This document shows positions 17,080 to 26,557 of a stretch of DNA of 64,000 bases, piece by piece. The notes under the pieces were generated by a model. The model had not been told where the DNA came from. It saw only the letters and a program-made list of their open reading frames with translations, and ran no database searches. How positions within the stretch are numbered: position 1 is the stretch's first letter; each line of letters starts with the position of its first letter. The position numbers and the translations under genes are program-made. The stretch comes from Archaeoglobus sulfaticallidus PM70-1 (GTDB taxonomy: Archaea > Halobacteriota > Archaeoglobi > Archaeoglobales > Archaeoglobaceae), in the NCBI RefSeq assembly GCF_000385565.1, contig NC_021169.1, forward strand, positions 1,408,571 to 1,472,570, read 5' to 3'.

Positions 17080-18375
17080 TTAAGGGGTTAATCTTGTTCT
17101 ATCTCTCGGGAAGATAACAGCTTCTCTGATGTTTTTCAGTTTCAGTATCGACATCAACAGCCTGTCTGCTCCAAGTCCCCATCCGGCATGGGGTGGCATG
17201 CCATATCTGAAAGCTGACAGGTAGAACTCAAAGCTCTCAGGATTCAGCCCTTTCTGGCTTATCATCTTTTCAAGCAGATCTGGCAGGTGTATTCTCTGTG
17301 CACCACTCGCAAGTTCCAGGCTACCAGCCATGAGGTCGAAGGTCTTGCTTATTTCCGGCTCGTTCTCGTATGGCATCGCATAGAACGGTTTGATCTCGGT
17401 TGGCCAGTCAACTATGTAGTAGTGTGAATCGAACTCCTCAGCAAGCAGTTTTAATGCAGGAGTAGAGAAGTCCTCTCCCCAGCTGATCTCCTCACCCCTC
17501 TTTTTGATGATCTCAACAGCCTCATCGTAAGTGACTCTCTGGAATGGAATCTCCGGAATCTCGAGCTTGACTCCTGCCCAGTTGAGATATTTCTCGCATT
17601 TTTCAACAACATCTGTGTAAACCCTGTTTATCAGCCTTTCAAGAACCTTCATAACTCCTTCGTGATCGGTAAAGCTCTGCTCAATGTCTATCGATATTGC
17701 TTCGTTAAGGTGCCTTACAGTGTTGTGCTCCTCAGCCCTGAAGATCGGCCCTATCTCAAAGACCTTCTCGAATCCTGCCCCCATCAGAACCTGCTTGTAA
17801 AGCTGTGGACTCTGGTTCAGAAAAGCCTCTCTTTCAAAGTAGCTTATCGGAAAAAGCTCAGTACCTCCCTCTGTTGCTGTGGAAACTATCTTTGGAGTGT
17901 TCACCTCGATGAACCCCTCAGACGTGAGGAAGTCTCTCACACTCTGGAGCATTTGATGTCTGATTCTGAATATCGCCTGAATTCTCGGCTTTCTCAGGTC
18001 GAGAAATCTTGCGTCGAGCCTTGTATCGAGTTCTGCTGGAACTTTCTCGGCAACATCTAATGGGAGTGGAGCATCTGCCTCATTAAGAACCTCAAACTCA
18101 TCAGGGAGAACCTCGTATCCTCCCGGAGCCTTTGGCTCTTCCTTGACCTCTCCTACCACTCTGACAACGCTCTCTCTCCTGACCTTTCTGGCTCTTTTTG
18201 TAATCTCCGGATTCCTCTTCTTCGGACAGGTTAGCTGTATGATGCCCTCCCTGTCTCTGAGCAAAACGAAAACAACACCTCCGAGATCCCTCACTTCATG
18301 GACCCATCCATACAACAGTACCTTCTTTCCAACATCATCAGCGCCAATATCTGACGTGTACTTTCTCTCATACAC
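17080..18375 (-). CDS. aspS: Aspartyl-tRNA synthetase, archaeal type
   Basis: 431 residues, the usual archaeal length without the bacterial insertion. An N-terminal OB-fold anticodon domain ([20 protein letters not shown]) precedes a class II catalytic core. Motif 2 is [15 protein letters not shown] and motif 3 is [14 protein letters not shown]. Archaeal enzymes of this type may be non-discriminating (charging tRNA-Asn as well); the sequence alone does not settle this. Its start overlaps the end of hisD by 8 bp, so the two genes form an operon. Confidence 0.95.
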   Translation of the reverse strand: MYERKYTSDIGADDVGKKVLLYGWVHEVRDLGGVVFVLLRDREGIIQLTCPKKRNPEITKRARKVRRESVVRVVGEVKEEPKAPGGYEVLPDEFEVLNEADAPLPLDVAEKVPAELDTRLDARFLDLRKPRIQAIFRIRHQMLQSVRDFLTSEGFIEVNTPKIVSTATEGGTELFPISYFEREAFLNQSPQLYKQVLMGAGFEKVFEIGPIFRAEEHNTVRHLNEAISIDIEQSFTDHEGVMKVLERLINRVYTDVVEKCEKYLNWAGVKLEIPEIPFQRVTYDEAVEIIKKRGEEISWGEDFSTPALKLLAEEFDSHYYIVDWPTEIKPFYAMPYENEPEISKTFDLMAGSLELASGAQRIHLPDLLEKMISQKGLNPESFEFYLSAFRYGMPPHAGWGLGADRLLMSILKLKNIREAVIFPRDRTRLTP

Positions 18376-19624
18376 CTGAATCTCCTCCTTTTGGATCTTC
18401 TTTCAGCCTTACTTTAACGGATTTCTTATGGAATGGTAAACCCTCAGCCTCCGCAAGCTTCATTATCGCATGACCGATCATCTTCAAGCCTTCGGGTTTA
18501 ATCATCTGGTAGGTAATATGCTTTAAAAAGGTTTCAACGCTCAAGCCAGAATAGATTTTTGCATAACCGGATGTTGGCAGAATGTGGTTCGTACCGGATG
18601 CATAATCTCCTGAAGCAACGGGGGAATGGTTTCCTATGAATACCGAGCCCGCGTTCTCTATCTCATCAATCCTGTCTTCAGCACCTTCGAACACCATCGT
18701 CAGGTGTTCTGGGGCGAAGCTGTTCGAGATCGCTATAGCAGTATCTATGTCAGCAACGCAGGTGTAGAAGTTTGAGGACATCTGCTCGTTAGCCAGATCA
18801 CCAACCCTTGTCTCGATTTCCTTGGCTAATTTTTCTGTTGTGCATAGCACTACAGCAATCGAGGAAGGGTCGTGCTCGAGCTGTGCACACACATCGTATG
18901 CTATGAATTCCGTGTTTGCCGTTTCATCGGCTATAACCAGAATCTCTGAGGGTCCAGCCGGCATATCAATTGCCACATCGTTCTGAACGAGCAACTTTGC
19001 TGCAGTCACATACTTGTTCCCGGGCCCGGCAATTTTATCAACTCTCTCTATGGTTTCTGTACCATAGGCAAGGGCTGAGATTGCCTGAGCCCCGCCAACA
19101 GCGTAAACCTCGTCGAACTCGACAATATCGCATGCCACAAGTGTCAGGGCATTAACTCTGCCCTCTTTATTGGGTGGTGTGCATGCGACAAGCCTTTTAA
19201 CACCGGCAATCTTTGCCGGAATTCCTGCCATCAGGGCTGTGGAGGGATAGCTCGCTCTCCCTCCCGGGATGTAGATGCCAGCGGAATTTATGGGAGTGTA
19301 TTTCTTACCGAGGATCATGTGATCGAAATCCAGCCTTATATCTCTATCAACAGAGGTTATGCTGTGGAAGTTGGATATGTTTTCCTTGGCAAGCTCCAAA
19401 GCGTCGATAACGGGATCTTCAACGACATCATATGCCTTGTCGAACTCTTCCTCCGGAACTCTGATGTACTTGAGATCAACTCCATCAATCTCATTTGTTA
19501 TTTCGAGTAAAGCCTTATCTCCATCTCTTTTAACCCGATCGATGATTTCTCTAACAACCTGAAAAACATCTTCGAGTGATTTCTTTCTTTCAAGGTTTAA
19601 AATAAAATCCTTGCTGACTATCAA
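18368..19624 (-). CDS. hisD: Histidinol dehydrogenase
   Basis: 418 residues. It catalyses the last two steps of histidine synthesis (L-histidinol to L-histidine, two NAD+ reduced, zinc enzyme). Family blocks are intact: GKKYTPINSAGIYIPGGRAS (~109-128), VDKIAGPGNKYVTAAKLLVQ, DMPAGPSEILVIADETAN and the C-terminal GTNHILPTSGYAKIYSGLSV. A TTG start at 19624 is supported by GGAGGTG 7 nt upstream; no ATG competes. It lies in the order phosphopantothenate synthetase, hisD, aspS. Confidence 0.95.
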   Translation of the reverse strand: MIVSKDFILNLERKKSLEDVFQVVREIIDRVKRDGDKALLEITNEIDGVDLKYIRVPEEEFDKAYDVVEDPVIDALELAKENISNFHSITSVDRDIRLDFDHMILGKKYTPINSAGIYIPGGRASYPSTALMAGIPAKIAGVKRLVACTPPNKEGRVNALTLVACDIVEFDEVYAVGGAQAISALAYGTETIERVDKIAGPGNKYVTAAKLLVQNDVAIDMPAGPSEILVIADETANTEFIAYDVCAQLEHDPSSIAVVLCTTEKLAKEIETRVGDLANEQMSSNFYTCVADIDTAIAISNSFAPEHLTMVFEGAEDRIDEIENAGSVFIGNHSPVASGDYASGTNHILPTSGYAKIYSGLSVETFLKHITYQMIKPEGLKMIGHAIMKLAEAEGLPFHKKSVKVRLKEDPKGGDSGV

Positions 19625-19635
19625 AAAAACACCTC

Positions 19636-20394
19636 CTAGGACATCACTTCTGTTGCTTTTTCTGTAAGGTAGTCCCTTATTGCAATAATTGATCGGTTCA
19701 GGATCTTTTTGTTGTCGTATCTCGCAAGAATCTCTTCAAGCTCTTTCTTCGGGTAATCTTTAAGCTCCTCGGCAATTTTTATCATGTTTGGTATAGCTCT
19801 AATAATGTTATCCACTATTGTTATGTCGGCCATTCTTGAAGTTCTTGATAGGGGATTGAGATCTATGGTTATTGTTTTCTTGCCGTTGGTTTTCAGTATT
19901 TCGCATCTGTCTCCATCCTCGAGAGGAACCATCACCGTATCGGCAATGAGAATTCCTTTGCTGCTGACCATCCTCCTCGCACTTGTCAAGCCTTTAAGCT
20001 CAGCATCCAGATCGGCGAGTATTTTTCCTCCAAAGCTCTCTATGTATTCTTTAATGTTCCTTACTCTTTCCTCACTGAAGTGGAAAATGTTCACTTCAAG
20101 AACTGCAGAAAGGACTTCGGACAGCTCGATAATTTCTTTTGGAACCAAAGCTGCAGTGTTTCCGTTTACTGAGATTACTGGATGTCTGGATAGCAGCATC
20201 AGAGCCACTGCAGCCCTCTCAGCCTCAAACGCAAAATCATGCGTTTTCTCTCCGAGGATGTAATCGAAAGTCTCCCCCCTTCCATGGGCGGTCATGCCCT
20301 CAATTGCAGTTATCCCTCTTCTGACTCCCTCCGCTATGATCTCCCTGTATTTCAGTGAGAGGTATCTGGGGTGATTTTCAGGAACATGAGTCAT
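19636..20394 (-). CDS. 4-phosphopantoate--beta-alanine ligase (phosphopantothenate synthetase)
   Basis: 252 residues from the ATG at 20394. This is the archaeal DUF137/PPS family that condenses 4-phosphopantoate with beta-alanine using ATP, replacing bacterial PanC/CoaA in coenzyme A synthesis. Conserved blocks: HPRYLSLKYREIIAEGVRRG, AHGRGETFDYILGE and PVISVNGNTAALVPKEI near the nucleotide site, and ITIDLNPLSRTSRMADITIV with DNIIRAIPNM. The frame extends 25 codons upstream, but those residues do not look like the family N-terminus. It is 11 bp upstream of hisD in the same operon. Confidence 0.9.
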   Translation of the reverse strand: MTHVPENHPRYLSLKYREIIAEGVRRGITAIEGMTAHGRGETFDYILGEKTHDFAFEAERAAVALMLLSRHPVISVNGNTAALVPKEIIELSEVLSAVLEVNIFHFSEERVRNIKEYIESFGGKILADLDAELKGLTSARRMVSSKGILIADTVMVPLEDGDRCEILKTNGKKTITIDLNPLSRTSRMADITIVDNIIRAIPNMIKIAEELKDYPKKELEEILARYDNKKILNRSIIAIRDYLTEKATEVMS

Positions 20395-20509
20395 AAAGGT
20401 GATAGAATGTAAGGTTTTAAAACTTCTTCCAACCATCGCTACCGCAATATTTATTAGCAAAAATGTCAAAAAGTGAACAGAGACTCAGAGACTGATTGAG
20501 GCTACACAT

Positions 20510-20580
20510 GCCAGGGTGGCAGAGGGGCTATGCGGTGGACTGCAGATCCACTTTACCCCGGTTCGAATCCGGGCCCTGGC
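20510..20580 (+). tRNA. tRNA-Cys (GCA)
   Basis: The cloverleaf folds completely: acceptor GCCAGGG/CCCTGGC, D arm, anticodon stem GTGGA/TCCAC with loop CTGCAGA (anticodon GCA), and T arm CCCGG-TTCGAAT-CCGGG. There is no intron. The region immediately 3' is filled with insertion-sequence debris. Confidence 0.97.
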
Positions 20581-20601
20581 TTTAATAACTTAGGTACAAA
20601 T

Positions 20602-20670
20602 CCCTTCCTCACCAATATGAGTCTGAAGACTCATTCTACCATTATATCATCCAGTGCTTGGTGAGACCCT
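20602..20670. repeat. Nested inverted repeats downstream of tRNA-Cys
   Basis: CTCACCAA (~20614) pairs with TTGGTGAG (~20660). Between them lies a perfect hairpin, ATGAGTCT-GA-AGACTCAT. Together they could form a branched structure on the tRNA read-through transcript or be a mobile-element remnant. No family is recognised. Confidence 0.4.
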
Positions 20671-20699
20671 TTTTATTTTTAAAAGGCTTTTAGGTAGTG

Positions 20700-20924
20700 T
20701 ATAGTCCTGAAATTTTGACTTTATAAACCCTACCTAACTTACTCCTTTTCCACCTCATCAAAAAGCTTTGAGGCAACACATACTCTTGCCTCTGCTGGCA
20801 ACCTGCTCCAAGGCATCCCCTGGCGTTTGAAGAACCACTTTGTATCTAGGCTCTCATGGAACCTGATGTTGTTGTACAAAAAGCTTTTAAGTGGAAAATA
20901 TATGAAAAAATATATGGGTGGCAA
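20700..20924 (-). pseudogene. C-terminal fragment of a DDE transposase with a candidate IS end
   Basis: On the minus strand a short frame (stop at 20739) reads FLYNNIRFHESLDTK, resembling the YNxxRpHxsL block near the C-terminus of IS481/IS3-type integrase-core transposases. A frame change after it (towards VLQTPGDAL) looks more family-like than the continuing frame, so it is probably also frameshifted. The string TCCTGAAATT at ~20706, just beyond the stop, resembles the terminal repeat of the IS at 21164, suggesting a related element. Only the tail remains. Confidence 0.5.
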
Positions 20925-21105
20925 TAACTTGAATATTGAAAAATACGTGGGAGGTAATGACTTAACTATTGAAGACCTCCTCGACGTTGCGATGTGTGGA
21001 TCCCAAGCATCAAAAGCAATAGCAATTGTCCTTCTGGATGAAATCTTCGAGGGAAAAGTGATCGAATTTCTTAGAAAAATAGTTGAAGGAGAAATCCGTT
21101 GTTAA
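20902..21105 (+). CDS. Small hypothetical protein between IS fragments
   Basis: 67 residues from the ATG at 20902. It begins with two near-copies of a short motif (YMGGNNLNIE, then YVGGNDLTIE), followed by an amphipathic segment DVAMCGSQASKAIAIVLLDE and EIFEGKVIEFLRKIVEGE. There are no homologues I recognise. It overlaps the transposase remnant on the other strand by ~20 bp and may be captured or spurious. The only support is protein-like composition. Confidence 0.35.
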   Translation: MKKYMGGNNLNIEKYVGGNDLTIEDLLDVAMCGSQASKAIAIVLLDEIFEGKVIEFLRKIVEGEIRC

Positions 21106-21163
21106 TGCTTAAGAACCACACCTGCTGGTCCCCTATTACCAAACCTCCAGATATCCACTGTAG

Positions 21164-22097
21164 TTTCCTGAAATTATTTTCCGCTACCTCCAGCAGTAAC
21201 CCAATATCCTTTCAGCAGGAAGCTTTCTCAGAAACGCCTGATAAGGTGTCTCTAAATCCTCCAAATTAGGGCCCATATGAGGTTTTTTGGTTATATCACT
21301 CCACAAACTCATCTATGATATCGAAATACCTTATCTTTGCCTTAAGAGTCCCGTAGAACTTCTCAATCTTTCCGTTTGTCTGGGAATGTTTACTCTACCA
21401 ACTATATGTTTAATTCCGTTCTCTGCAAGAATTTTCCAAACTTAGAGATTCCTTTAGCTTTATTCTCTCCTGGAGAAGCGTAGAATTGAGATCCTCTGTC
21501 AGTTAATATTGACTCAGGCTTGCCATAATTTTCTATGGCTTCCTTCAGAAACTTTTATAGCATTTTCAGAGGTTGCATTGTCGAATACACCATAGCCAAC
21601 AATTAAACGGGAAGCATCATCTAAATAGGCTATTATCCTTGCATTATAATAGAACCAGTCTGTATACCTCAAACTCATGGAATGTTCTCTTTCGTAGCGT
21701 ATCCTTGTTTCTCTTCTTTTTGGCTTTTTCTTCCTTAGCATAGCCGTTCATCCTTAACACTTCATGTATTTTGTTCTTGCTTATGTTATAGCCTTTTTTC
21801 TAAATTGTTTGGAGAACTGCTGCATTGCACCTATATTCTTCGTATGCTTCTTTATAGCTTTTATTTCATTGTTGGATAGTTCTTTCTTTGATCTTCCTGG
21901 TTTCTTTAGCTTTAGTATCCCTCCTGTTTCCTTGTATTGTTTGTAGATCTGATTTATTCTCTGTGGTGTGATATTCTCTATTTTTGCTATCAGTTTGGTC
22001 GGTGTACCTTTCTTTTTTTCTCGGATTATCCATTTTATCGCTTTTTCATCGAGTTTCACACAGGGGTTTGTTGAAGTGAAGAAATAATTTCGGGAAA
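21164..22097 (-). mobile_element. ~0.93-kb insertion sequence with terminal inverted repeats, decayed
   Basis: Left end TTTCCTGAAATTATTT (21164-21179) and right end AAATAATTTCGGGAAA (22082-22097) are inverted repeats with one mismatch in 16. Between them is one decayed minus-strand transposase frame. Length, termini and an rve-type transposase fit an IS481-like element. The flanking target duplication could not be identified. Confidence 0.75.
21190..22061 (-). pseudogene. IS481-like DDE transposase, multiply frameshifted
   Basis: Read in pieces on the minus strand. First comes an N-terminal helix-turn-helix block (LDEKAIKWIIREKKKGTP ... ENITPQRINQIYKQYKET) around 22060-21900. Next is an integrase-core segment with the first catalytic Asp and DD (RYTDWFYYNARIIAYLDDAS) around 21670-21610. 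Then the second Asp motif (ESILTDRGSQFYASPGENKA) around 21510-21450, and a C-terminal LEDLETPYQAFLRKLPAER around 21260-21200. Frames change between the pieces and stops interrupt them, so the protein cannot be made. Confidence 0.8.
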
Positions 22098-22278
22098 AAC
22101 ACAACTTCAAGATATCCACAAAGAGACAGTGATCGGTTCAAATTCTTTCAAAAATAGATCCAACTCAGAATCTCATATGGGGAACTGTAATCGATAATCG
22201 CATCCACAATACTGCTGACTTACTGGAGCGGAAAATATAACCCAAACTTTTTATCCCCCAAAACCATACTTCAAACAA

Positions 22279-23136
22279 ATGAAAATCAAGCCAATTGCTT
22301 TCGACTCGTTTGGTGCGAGGAGCATGTGCACGATGATTGAAACAAAGGATCTCACTATCACGATAGATCCCAGCGTTGCTCTCGGGCCGAAGAGATATGG
22401 CCTGCCCCCTCACCCCATAGAAATCCAAAGAATGGCAGAACTGTGGGATAAGATAAAGGAGGCAGTCCGGATGAGCGATCTGATAATAATAACCCACTAC
22501 CACTACGATCACCACAATCCCAATGAACCGGAGATTTTCGATGGAAAGAGGGTACTGCTGAAGCATCCTGAGGAGATGATAAACAGGAGTCAGAGAAACA
22601 GGGCAAGATACTTCCTATCCGAGCTCAGGAAATTCAATGTCGATTACGAATTTGCAGATGGAAAAAGCTTTGAGTTCGGAGATGTCGAAATAAAGATATC
22701 TAACCCTGTTTTTCATGGAGTGGATGAAAAGCTGGGGTATGTCATTCAGGTTCTCATTTCTGAGAGTGAGAACTTCGTTTTCTCCTCGGATGTTGAGGGC
22801 CCCATTCACAGAGATCAGGCAAAATTCTTGATCGAAAACGATCCGGATGTTTGCATAATAGATGGCCCGATGACCTACATGCTCGGGTACAGGTTCTCGA
22901 ACAGAAGCTTTGAGAGTTCAATCTCCAATCTTAAGGAGATTGTTGAAAAAACTGGTGTTAAGCATCTGGTAATTGACCACCACCTCACAAGAGACATAAA
23001 TTACAGAAGCAGGATGTCTGAGGTGTACGCCTTTGCCGAATCTGCTGGTGCGAAGGCAGAGACTGCGAGAGAGTTCACAGGCTTTGAAAATGATTTACTC
23101 GAGGCGAGAAGGAAGGAATTGTACAGGGAGCATTAG
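22279..23136 (+). CDS. Metallo-beta-lactamase-fold hydrolase, UPF0282 family
   Basis: 285 residues. The metal-binding motif THYHYDHHNP (~75-84) is the archaeal variant of HxHxDH. Further ligands are likely in NPVFHG (~133), VFSSDVEGP and the C-terminal VIDHHLTRD. The N-terminus MKIKPIAFDSFGARSMCTMI is typical of the UPF0282 family, which is widespread in archaea but not characterised. Substrate unknown; a phosphodiesterase or nuclease role is only a family-level guess. It is separate from the IS region and precedes the fwd operon by ~77 bp. Confidence 0.82.
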   Translation: MKIKPIAFDSFGARSMCTMIETKDLTITIDPSVALGPKRYGLPPHPIEIQRMAELWDKIKEAVRMSDLIIITHYHYDHHNPNEPEIFDGKRVLLKHPEEMINRSQRNRARYFLSELRKFNVDYEFADGKSFEFGDVEIKISNPVFHGVDEKLGYVIQVLISESENFVFSSDVEGPIHRDQAKFLIENDPDVCIIDGPMTYMLGYRFSNRSFESSISNLKEIVEKTGVKHLVIDHHLTRDINYRSRMSEVYAFAESAGAKAETAREFTGFENDLLEARRKELYREH

Positions 23137-23165
23137 CCGATTTTTTAAATCGACTAAAAAACAAA

Positions 23166-23178
23166 TCGTTATATAGTC
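23166..23178 (+). promoter_or_regulatory. Putative TATA box of the fwdDBAC operon
   Basis: CGTTATATAGTCC lies about 40 nt upstream of the fwdD ATG (23214), with AGGTGG as RBS 5 nt before the ATG. The spacing fits a promoter with a very short leader. Confidence 0.5.
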
Positions 23179-23213
23179 CCTTTTAGAATTTTTTTCTCGG
23201 TTAGGTGGTAACT

Positions 23214-23588
23214 ATGACCGTAGAAGTTGAGTTAATTTCTGGAAGAACTCTCGATCAGGGGGCTACAGTTGAGGAGAAGTTAACTGATGAATACTTCAAG
23301 GCTGTAAGCTACTGTGAGTTAAGCGAAGAAGATTTCAAAGCTCTTGGATTGTCTGAAGGAGACAGAGTTAAGGTCAAAACAGAGTTTGGAGAGGTAGTGG
23401 TATTCGCCGTATTAAACAAAGACCTCGACAGGGGGATGGCATTCATTCCGATGGGGCCATATGCGAACATGGTGATAGATCCCAACACGGATGGCACGGG
23501 AATGCCGCAGTTCAAAGGCGTTAAAGCAACAGTCGAGAAAACCGATGAGAAGGTTTTGAATGTTAAAGAGTTAGTTGAGGTGATTTAA
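23214..23588 (+). CDS. fwdD: Formylmethanofuran dehydrogenase subunit D
   Basis: 124 residues from the ATG at 23214; an in-frame GTG 9 nt earlier is part of the RBS. The molybdopterin-dinucleotide-binding fold is evident: VEVELISGRTLDQGATVEEK at the N-terminus, LSEGDRVKVKTEFGEVVVFA, then GMAFIPMGPYANMVID and TDGTGMPQFKG, which wrap the cofactor. It completes the cofactor site of FwdB. First gene of fwdDBAC, overlapping the start of fwdB by one base. Confidence 0.94.
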   Translation: MTVEVELISGRTLDQGATVEEKLTDEYFKAVSYCELSEEDFKALGLSEGDRVKVKTEFGEVVVFAVLNKDLDRGMAFIPMGPYANMVIDPNTDGTGMPQFKGVKATVEKTDEKVLNVKELVEVI

Positions 23589-24856
23589 TGGCTGAAGAAC
23601 TTGTTAATGTTATATGCACATTCTGCGGTAGCGTGTGTGATGATGTGCTGTTCGATGTTGAGAATTACAAGGGCAAGAAGTTCTGCAAACTCGGGAGCGG
23701 TAAGTTCTCTCCCAAGGAGAGAATAAAATCTCCGATGATCGATGGCAAGGAAGTCAGCTATGAAGAAGCCATTGAGAAAGCAGCGGAGATACTCGTGAAT
23801 GCAAAAAGGCCGTTGCTCTATGGGTGGGCTTCAACGGTCAATGAGGCCATTCGCCTTGGAGTCATTCTCACTGAAAAGGTTGGCGGAATATACGACCAGT
23901 GTGCAAGTGTATGCCACGCTCCGGGAACTCTGGCATTGATAGAAGAAGGAGTTCCGGGAGGAAGCCTTGGAGAGATCAAGAACAGGGCTGATATGGTTGT
24001 TTTCTGGGGGAGCAACCCCTTAGAGGCTCACCCGAGACATCCCATGAGGTATTCTGTAAGGGCCAAGGGCTTGCTGATCAAGGACAGGAAGGACAGGAAG
24101 GTTGTTGTTGTGGATGTCAGGAAAACGAAGTCTGCCAACATGGCCGATCTCTTCATAAAGATAAAGCCCGGATACGATTACCCAATCATCTCAGCCCTCA
24201 GAGCCATAATCAAGGGTGAAGAGTCAGCAGTTCCGAGCGAGGTTGGTGGTGTGAAGAAGGAACTGCTCAAAGAACTCGCGGATATGATGGTAAACGCGAA
24301 GTACGGTGCTGTTCTGTATGGACTTGGTGTGACCCAGTCAAGAGGAAGAGACAGAAACATTGAGAATGCTATAAAACTCATCCAGCTGCTCAACAGGAAG
24401 ACGAGATGGATAATCTGGCCGATGAGAGGACACTACAATGTTGTTGGTGCTGGAGAGGTTCCGGCGTGGGAGGCTGGATACACCTATGCTATAGATTTCA
24501 GCAGAGGATATCCGAGATTCTCTCCCGGAGAGTTCTCGGCAAATGAAGTTCTGCAGAGAAAGGATTGTGATGCAGCACTCATAATAGCCTCAGATCCTGT
24601 AGCCCACTTCCCGAGAGCATCGGTTGCACATTTGAAGAAAATACCGGTAATCCAGATAGATCCCTTCCCGAACATGACTACCCTCGTGAGCAATGTCGTG
24701 ATTCCATCTGCAGTGGCGGGTATCGAGGCTGAAGGAACAGCGTACAGGATGGACGGAATCCCGTTCAGGGTGAAGAAGGTCGTTGAGACGGAGTACTGGA
24801 GCGACGAGCAGATCCTTGAGAAGATGCTTGAGAAAGTTGATCAGCTTATGGGGTGA
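23588..24856 (+). CDS. fwdB: Formylmethanofuran dehydrogenase subunit B (Mo/W catalytic subunit)
   Basis: 422 residues. It interconverts CO2 and formate at a tungsto- or molybdopterin site; FwdA then links formate to methanofuran. The N-terminal cysteines C10-x2-C13-x3-C17 ... C33 would bind a [4Fe-4S] cluster. The metal-ligand region reads QCASVCHAPG (~104-113) with cysteine, not selenocysteine. RADMVVFWGSNPLEAHPRHP and ALIIASDPVAHFPRA are cofactor-binding segments typical of the family. In Archaeoglobales the complex oxidises formyl-MF to CO2 during organic acid oxidation or fixes CO2 in autotrophs. Confidence 0.96.
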   Translation: MAEELVNVICTFCGSVCDDVLFDVENYKGKKFCKLGSGKFSPKERIKSPMIDGKEVSYEEAIEKAAEILVNAKRPLLYGWASTVNEAIRLGVILTEKVGGIYDQCASVCHAPGTLALIEEGVPGGSLGEIKNRADMVVFWGSNPLEAHPRHPMRYSVRAKGLLIKDRKDRKVVVVDVRKTKSANMADLFIKIKPGYDYPIISALRAIIKGEESAVPSEVGGVKKELLKELADMMVNAKYGAVLYGLGVTQSRGRDRNIENAIKLIQLLNRKTRWIIWPMRGHYNVVGAGEVPAWEAGYTYAIDFSRGYPRFSPGEFSANEVLQRKDCDAALIIASDPVAHFPRASVAHLKKIPVIQIDPFPNMTTLVSNVVIPSAVAGIEAEGTAYRMDGIPFRVKKVVETEYWSDEQILEKMLEKVDQLMG

Positions 24857-24861
24857 TGTGA

Positions 24862-26553
24862 ATGAGCGATATCATGCTCCACATCAAGAATGGTATTGTT
24901 ATCGATCCAAAGAATGGTGTTAACGCTGAGAAGATGGACATTTTCGTTAAAAACGGAAAGATCGTCGAGGAGTCAGAGGTTAGCGGAGAGGTTAAGACAA
25001 TAGATGCATCCAACAAGCTCGTGGTTGCTGGCGGTTTCGACATGCACGCTCACATCGCTGGCAGCAAGATCAATGTCGGCAGAGAGATGAGACCGGAGGA
25101 GATGAGAACTGTAAGGCTCATTGCAGGCAAATTCAGGGCTTCTATAGGCAGGGTTCTGCTGACCTCTCCTGCCATAGGTTATGAGTATGCAAAGATGGGA
25201 TACACGACTGCCTTTGAGGCTGCACAGCCACCAGTTGGAGCCCTTCATACCCACGAGGAGCTTGATGCCATCCCGATGATAGATAAGGCTGCTTTGCCTG
25301 TGTTCGGGAACTGGCATTTCGTGCTGAAGTATGTTGCCGAGAAGGATTTCGAGAAGCTAAGAGCTTTCATCGCATGGGCTCTCGAGAGAACAAAGGGATT
25401 TGGCGTCAAGGTTGTCAATCCTGGTGGTGTTGAGGCCTGGATGTATGGTGGGAACTGCAAGAGTCTGGATGATGAGGTTCCGGGCTTTGGCGTAACTCCG
25501 AGAGAGATAATCACGGCTTTGATTCAGGAAACGGAGAACCTCAATCTGTGCCACTCAGTTCACCTCCACTGCAACAACCTTGGTACACCGGGCAACTATG
25601 AAACTACAATAGAGAGCATGAAGCTTGCATCAAAGTTCAGCAATGAAAAGAGGCAAGTTCTGCATGTGACCCATGTGCAGTTTAACTCCTATGCCGGGAG
25701 TTCATGGAGGGATGTTGCAAGCGGTGCAGCTGAGGTGGCCAAGTATGTTAACAGCGTTGATAACATCACGATAGACATGGGTCAGCCGATTTTTGGTCAT
25801 GCCACAGCCATGACCGGTGATGCACCCTTCCAGTTCACGCTGCACAAGCTTACTGGAGCGAGGTGGAGCAACAAAGACAGCGAGATTGAAGGAGGAGCTG
25901 GCATAGTGCCAATAGCCTATCTGCCAAAGAACCCGGTTCATGCGTTGCAGTGGGCGATAGGGCTTGAACTCGGTCTGCTTGTTGATTCCGATAAGGTCGT
26001 GCTCTCAACAGACTATCCGAACGGTGGACCTTTCACAGAGTATCCATATGTGATGGCGATGCTGATGAGCAAGAAGATGAGGGAGAAAGAGCTTGAGAGA
26101 GTTAGCCCATATGTGCAGAAGGCAACCAACCTGCCATCCATAGATGTCGAGAAGACATTGTATGAAGTGATACACATGACGAGGAGCCTGCCTGCCAGAG
26201 TAATGGGTATGGACAGCAAAGGACATCTTGGAGTTGGAGCGGATGCGGATATAGCGATCTACGACCTCAACCCGCTTGAGGTAGATCCATCCAACGATTT
26301 CGAGACAGTTTACAAGGCCTTCAAGACTGCCGTATATACGATAAAGGGCGGAGAGATCATAGCGAAGGAAGGAGAGCTCGTGAAGGAAGTGTGGGGCAGA
26401 ACATTCTGGGTAGATGCAAGAAACAAGGCAGCTATGGATGCGATAGAATCGGATCTGGACGACATGTTCGAGAAGTACTACAGCCTGCAGAGAGTCAACT
26501 ACGGTGTTGAGGAGGCATGGATCAAGAAACCTGAAAGACTCGTTATGGGGTGA
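24862..26553 (+). CDS. fwdA: Formylmethanofuran dehydrogenase subunit A (amidohydrolase)
   Basis: 563 residues with an amidohydrolase fold and a dinuclear zinc centre. It condenses formate with methanofuran or hydrolyses formyl-MF. Ligand motifs visible: GGFDMHAHIAG (~54-64), the lysine segment GVKVVNPGGVEAW (~176-188, candidate carboxylated lysine), NLCHSVHLHCNN (~227-238), VLHVTHVQFNSYAG and STDYPNGGPF. The C-terminal SLPARVMGMDSKGHLGVGAD is the usual amidohydrolase tail. It lies 5 bp after fwdB and 4 bp before fwdC. Confidence 0.96.
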   Translation: MSDIMLHIKNGIVIDPKNGVNAEKMDIFVKNGKIVEESEVSGEVKTIDASNKLVVAGGFDMHAHIAGSKINVGREMRPEEMRTVRLIAGKFRASIGRVLLTSPAIGYEYAKMGYTTAFEAAQPPVGALHTHEELDAIPMIDKAALPVFGNWHFVLKYVAEKDFEKLRAFIAWALERTKGFGVKVVNPGGVEAWMYGGNCKSLDDEVPGFGVTPREIITALIQETENLNLCHSVHLHCNNLGTPGNYETTIESMKLASKFSNEKRQVLHVTHVQFNSYAGSSWRDVASGAAEVAKYVNSVDNITIDMGQPIFGHATAMTGDAPFQFTLHKLTGARWSNKDSEIEGGAGIVPIAYLPKNPVHALQWAIGLELGLLVDSDKVVLSTDYPNGGPFTEYPYVMAMLMSKKMREKELERVSPYVQKATNLPSIDVEKTLYEVIHMTRSLPARVMGMDSKGHLGVGADADIAIYDLNPLEVDPSNDFETVYKAFKTAVYTIKGGEIIAKEGELVKEVWGRTFWVDARNKAAMDAIESDLDDMFEKYYSLQRVNYGVEEAWIKKPERLVMG

Positions 26554-26557
26554 TATC

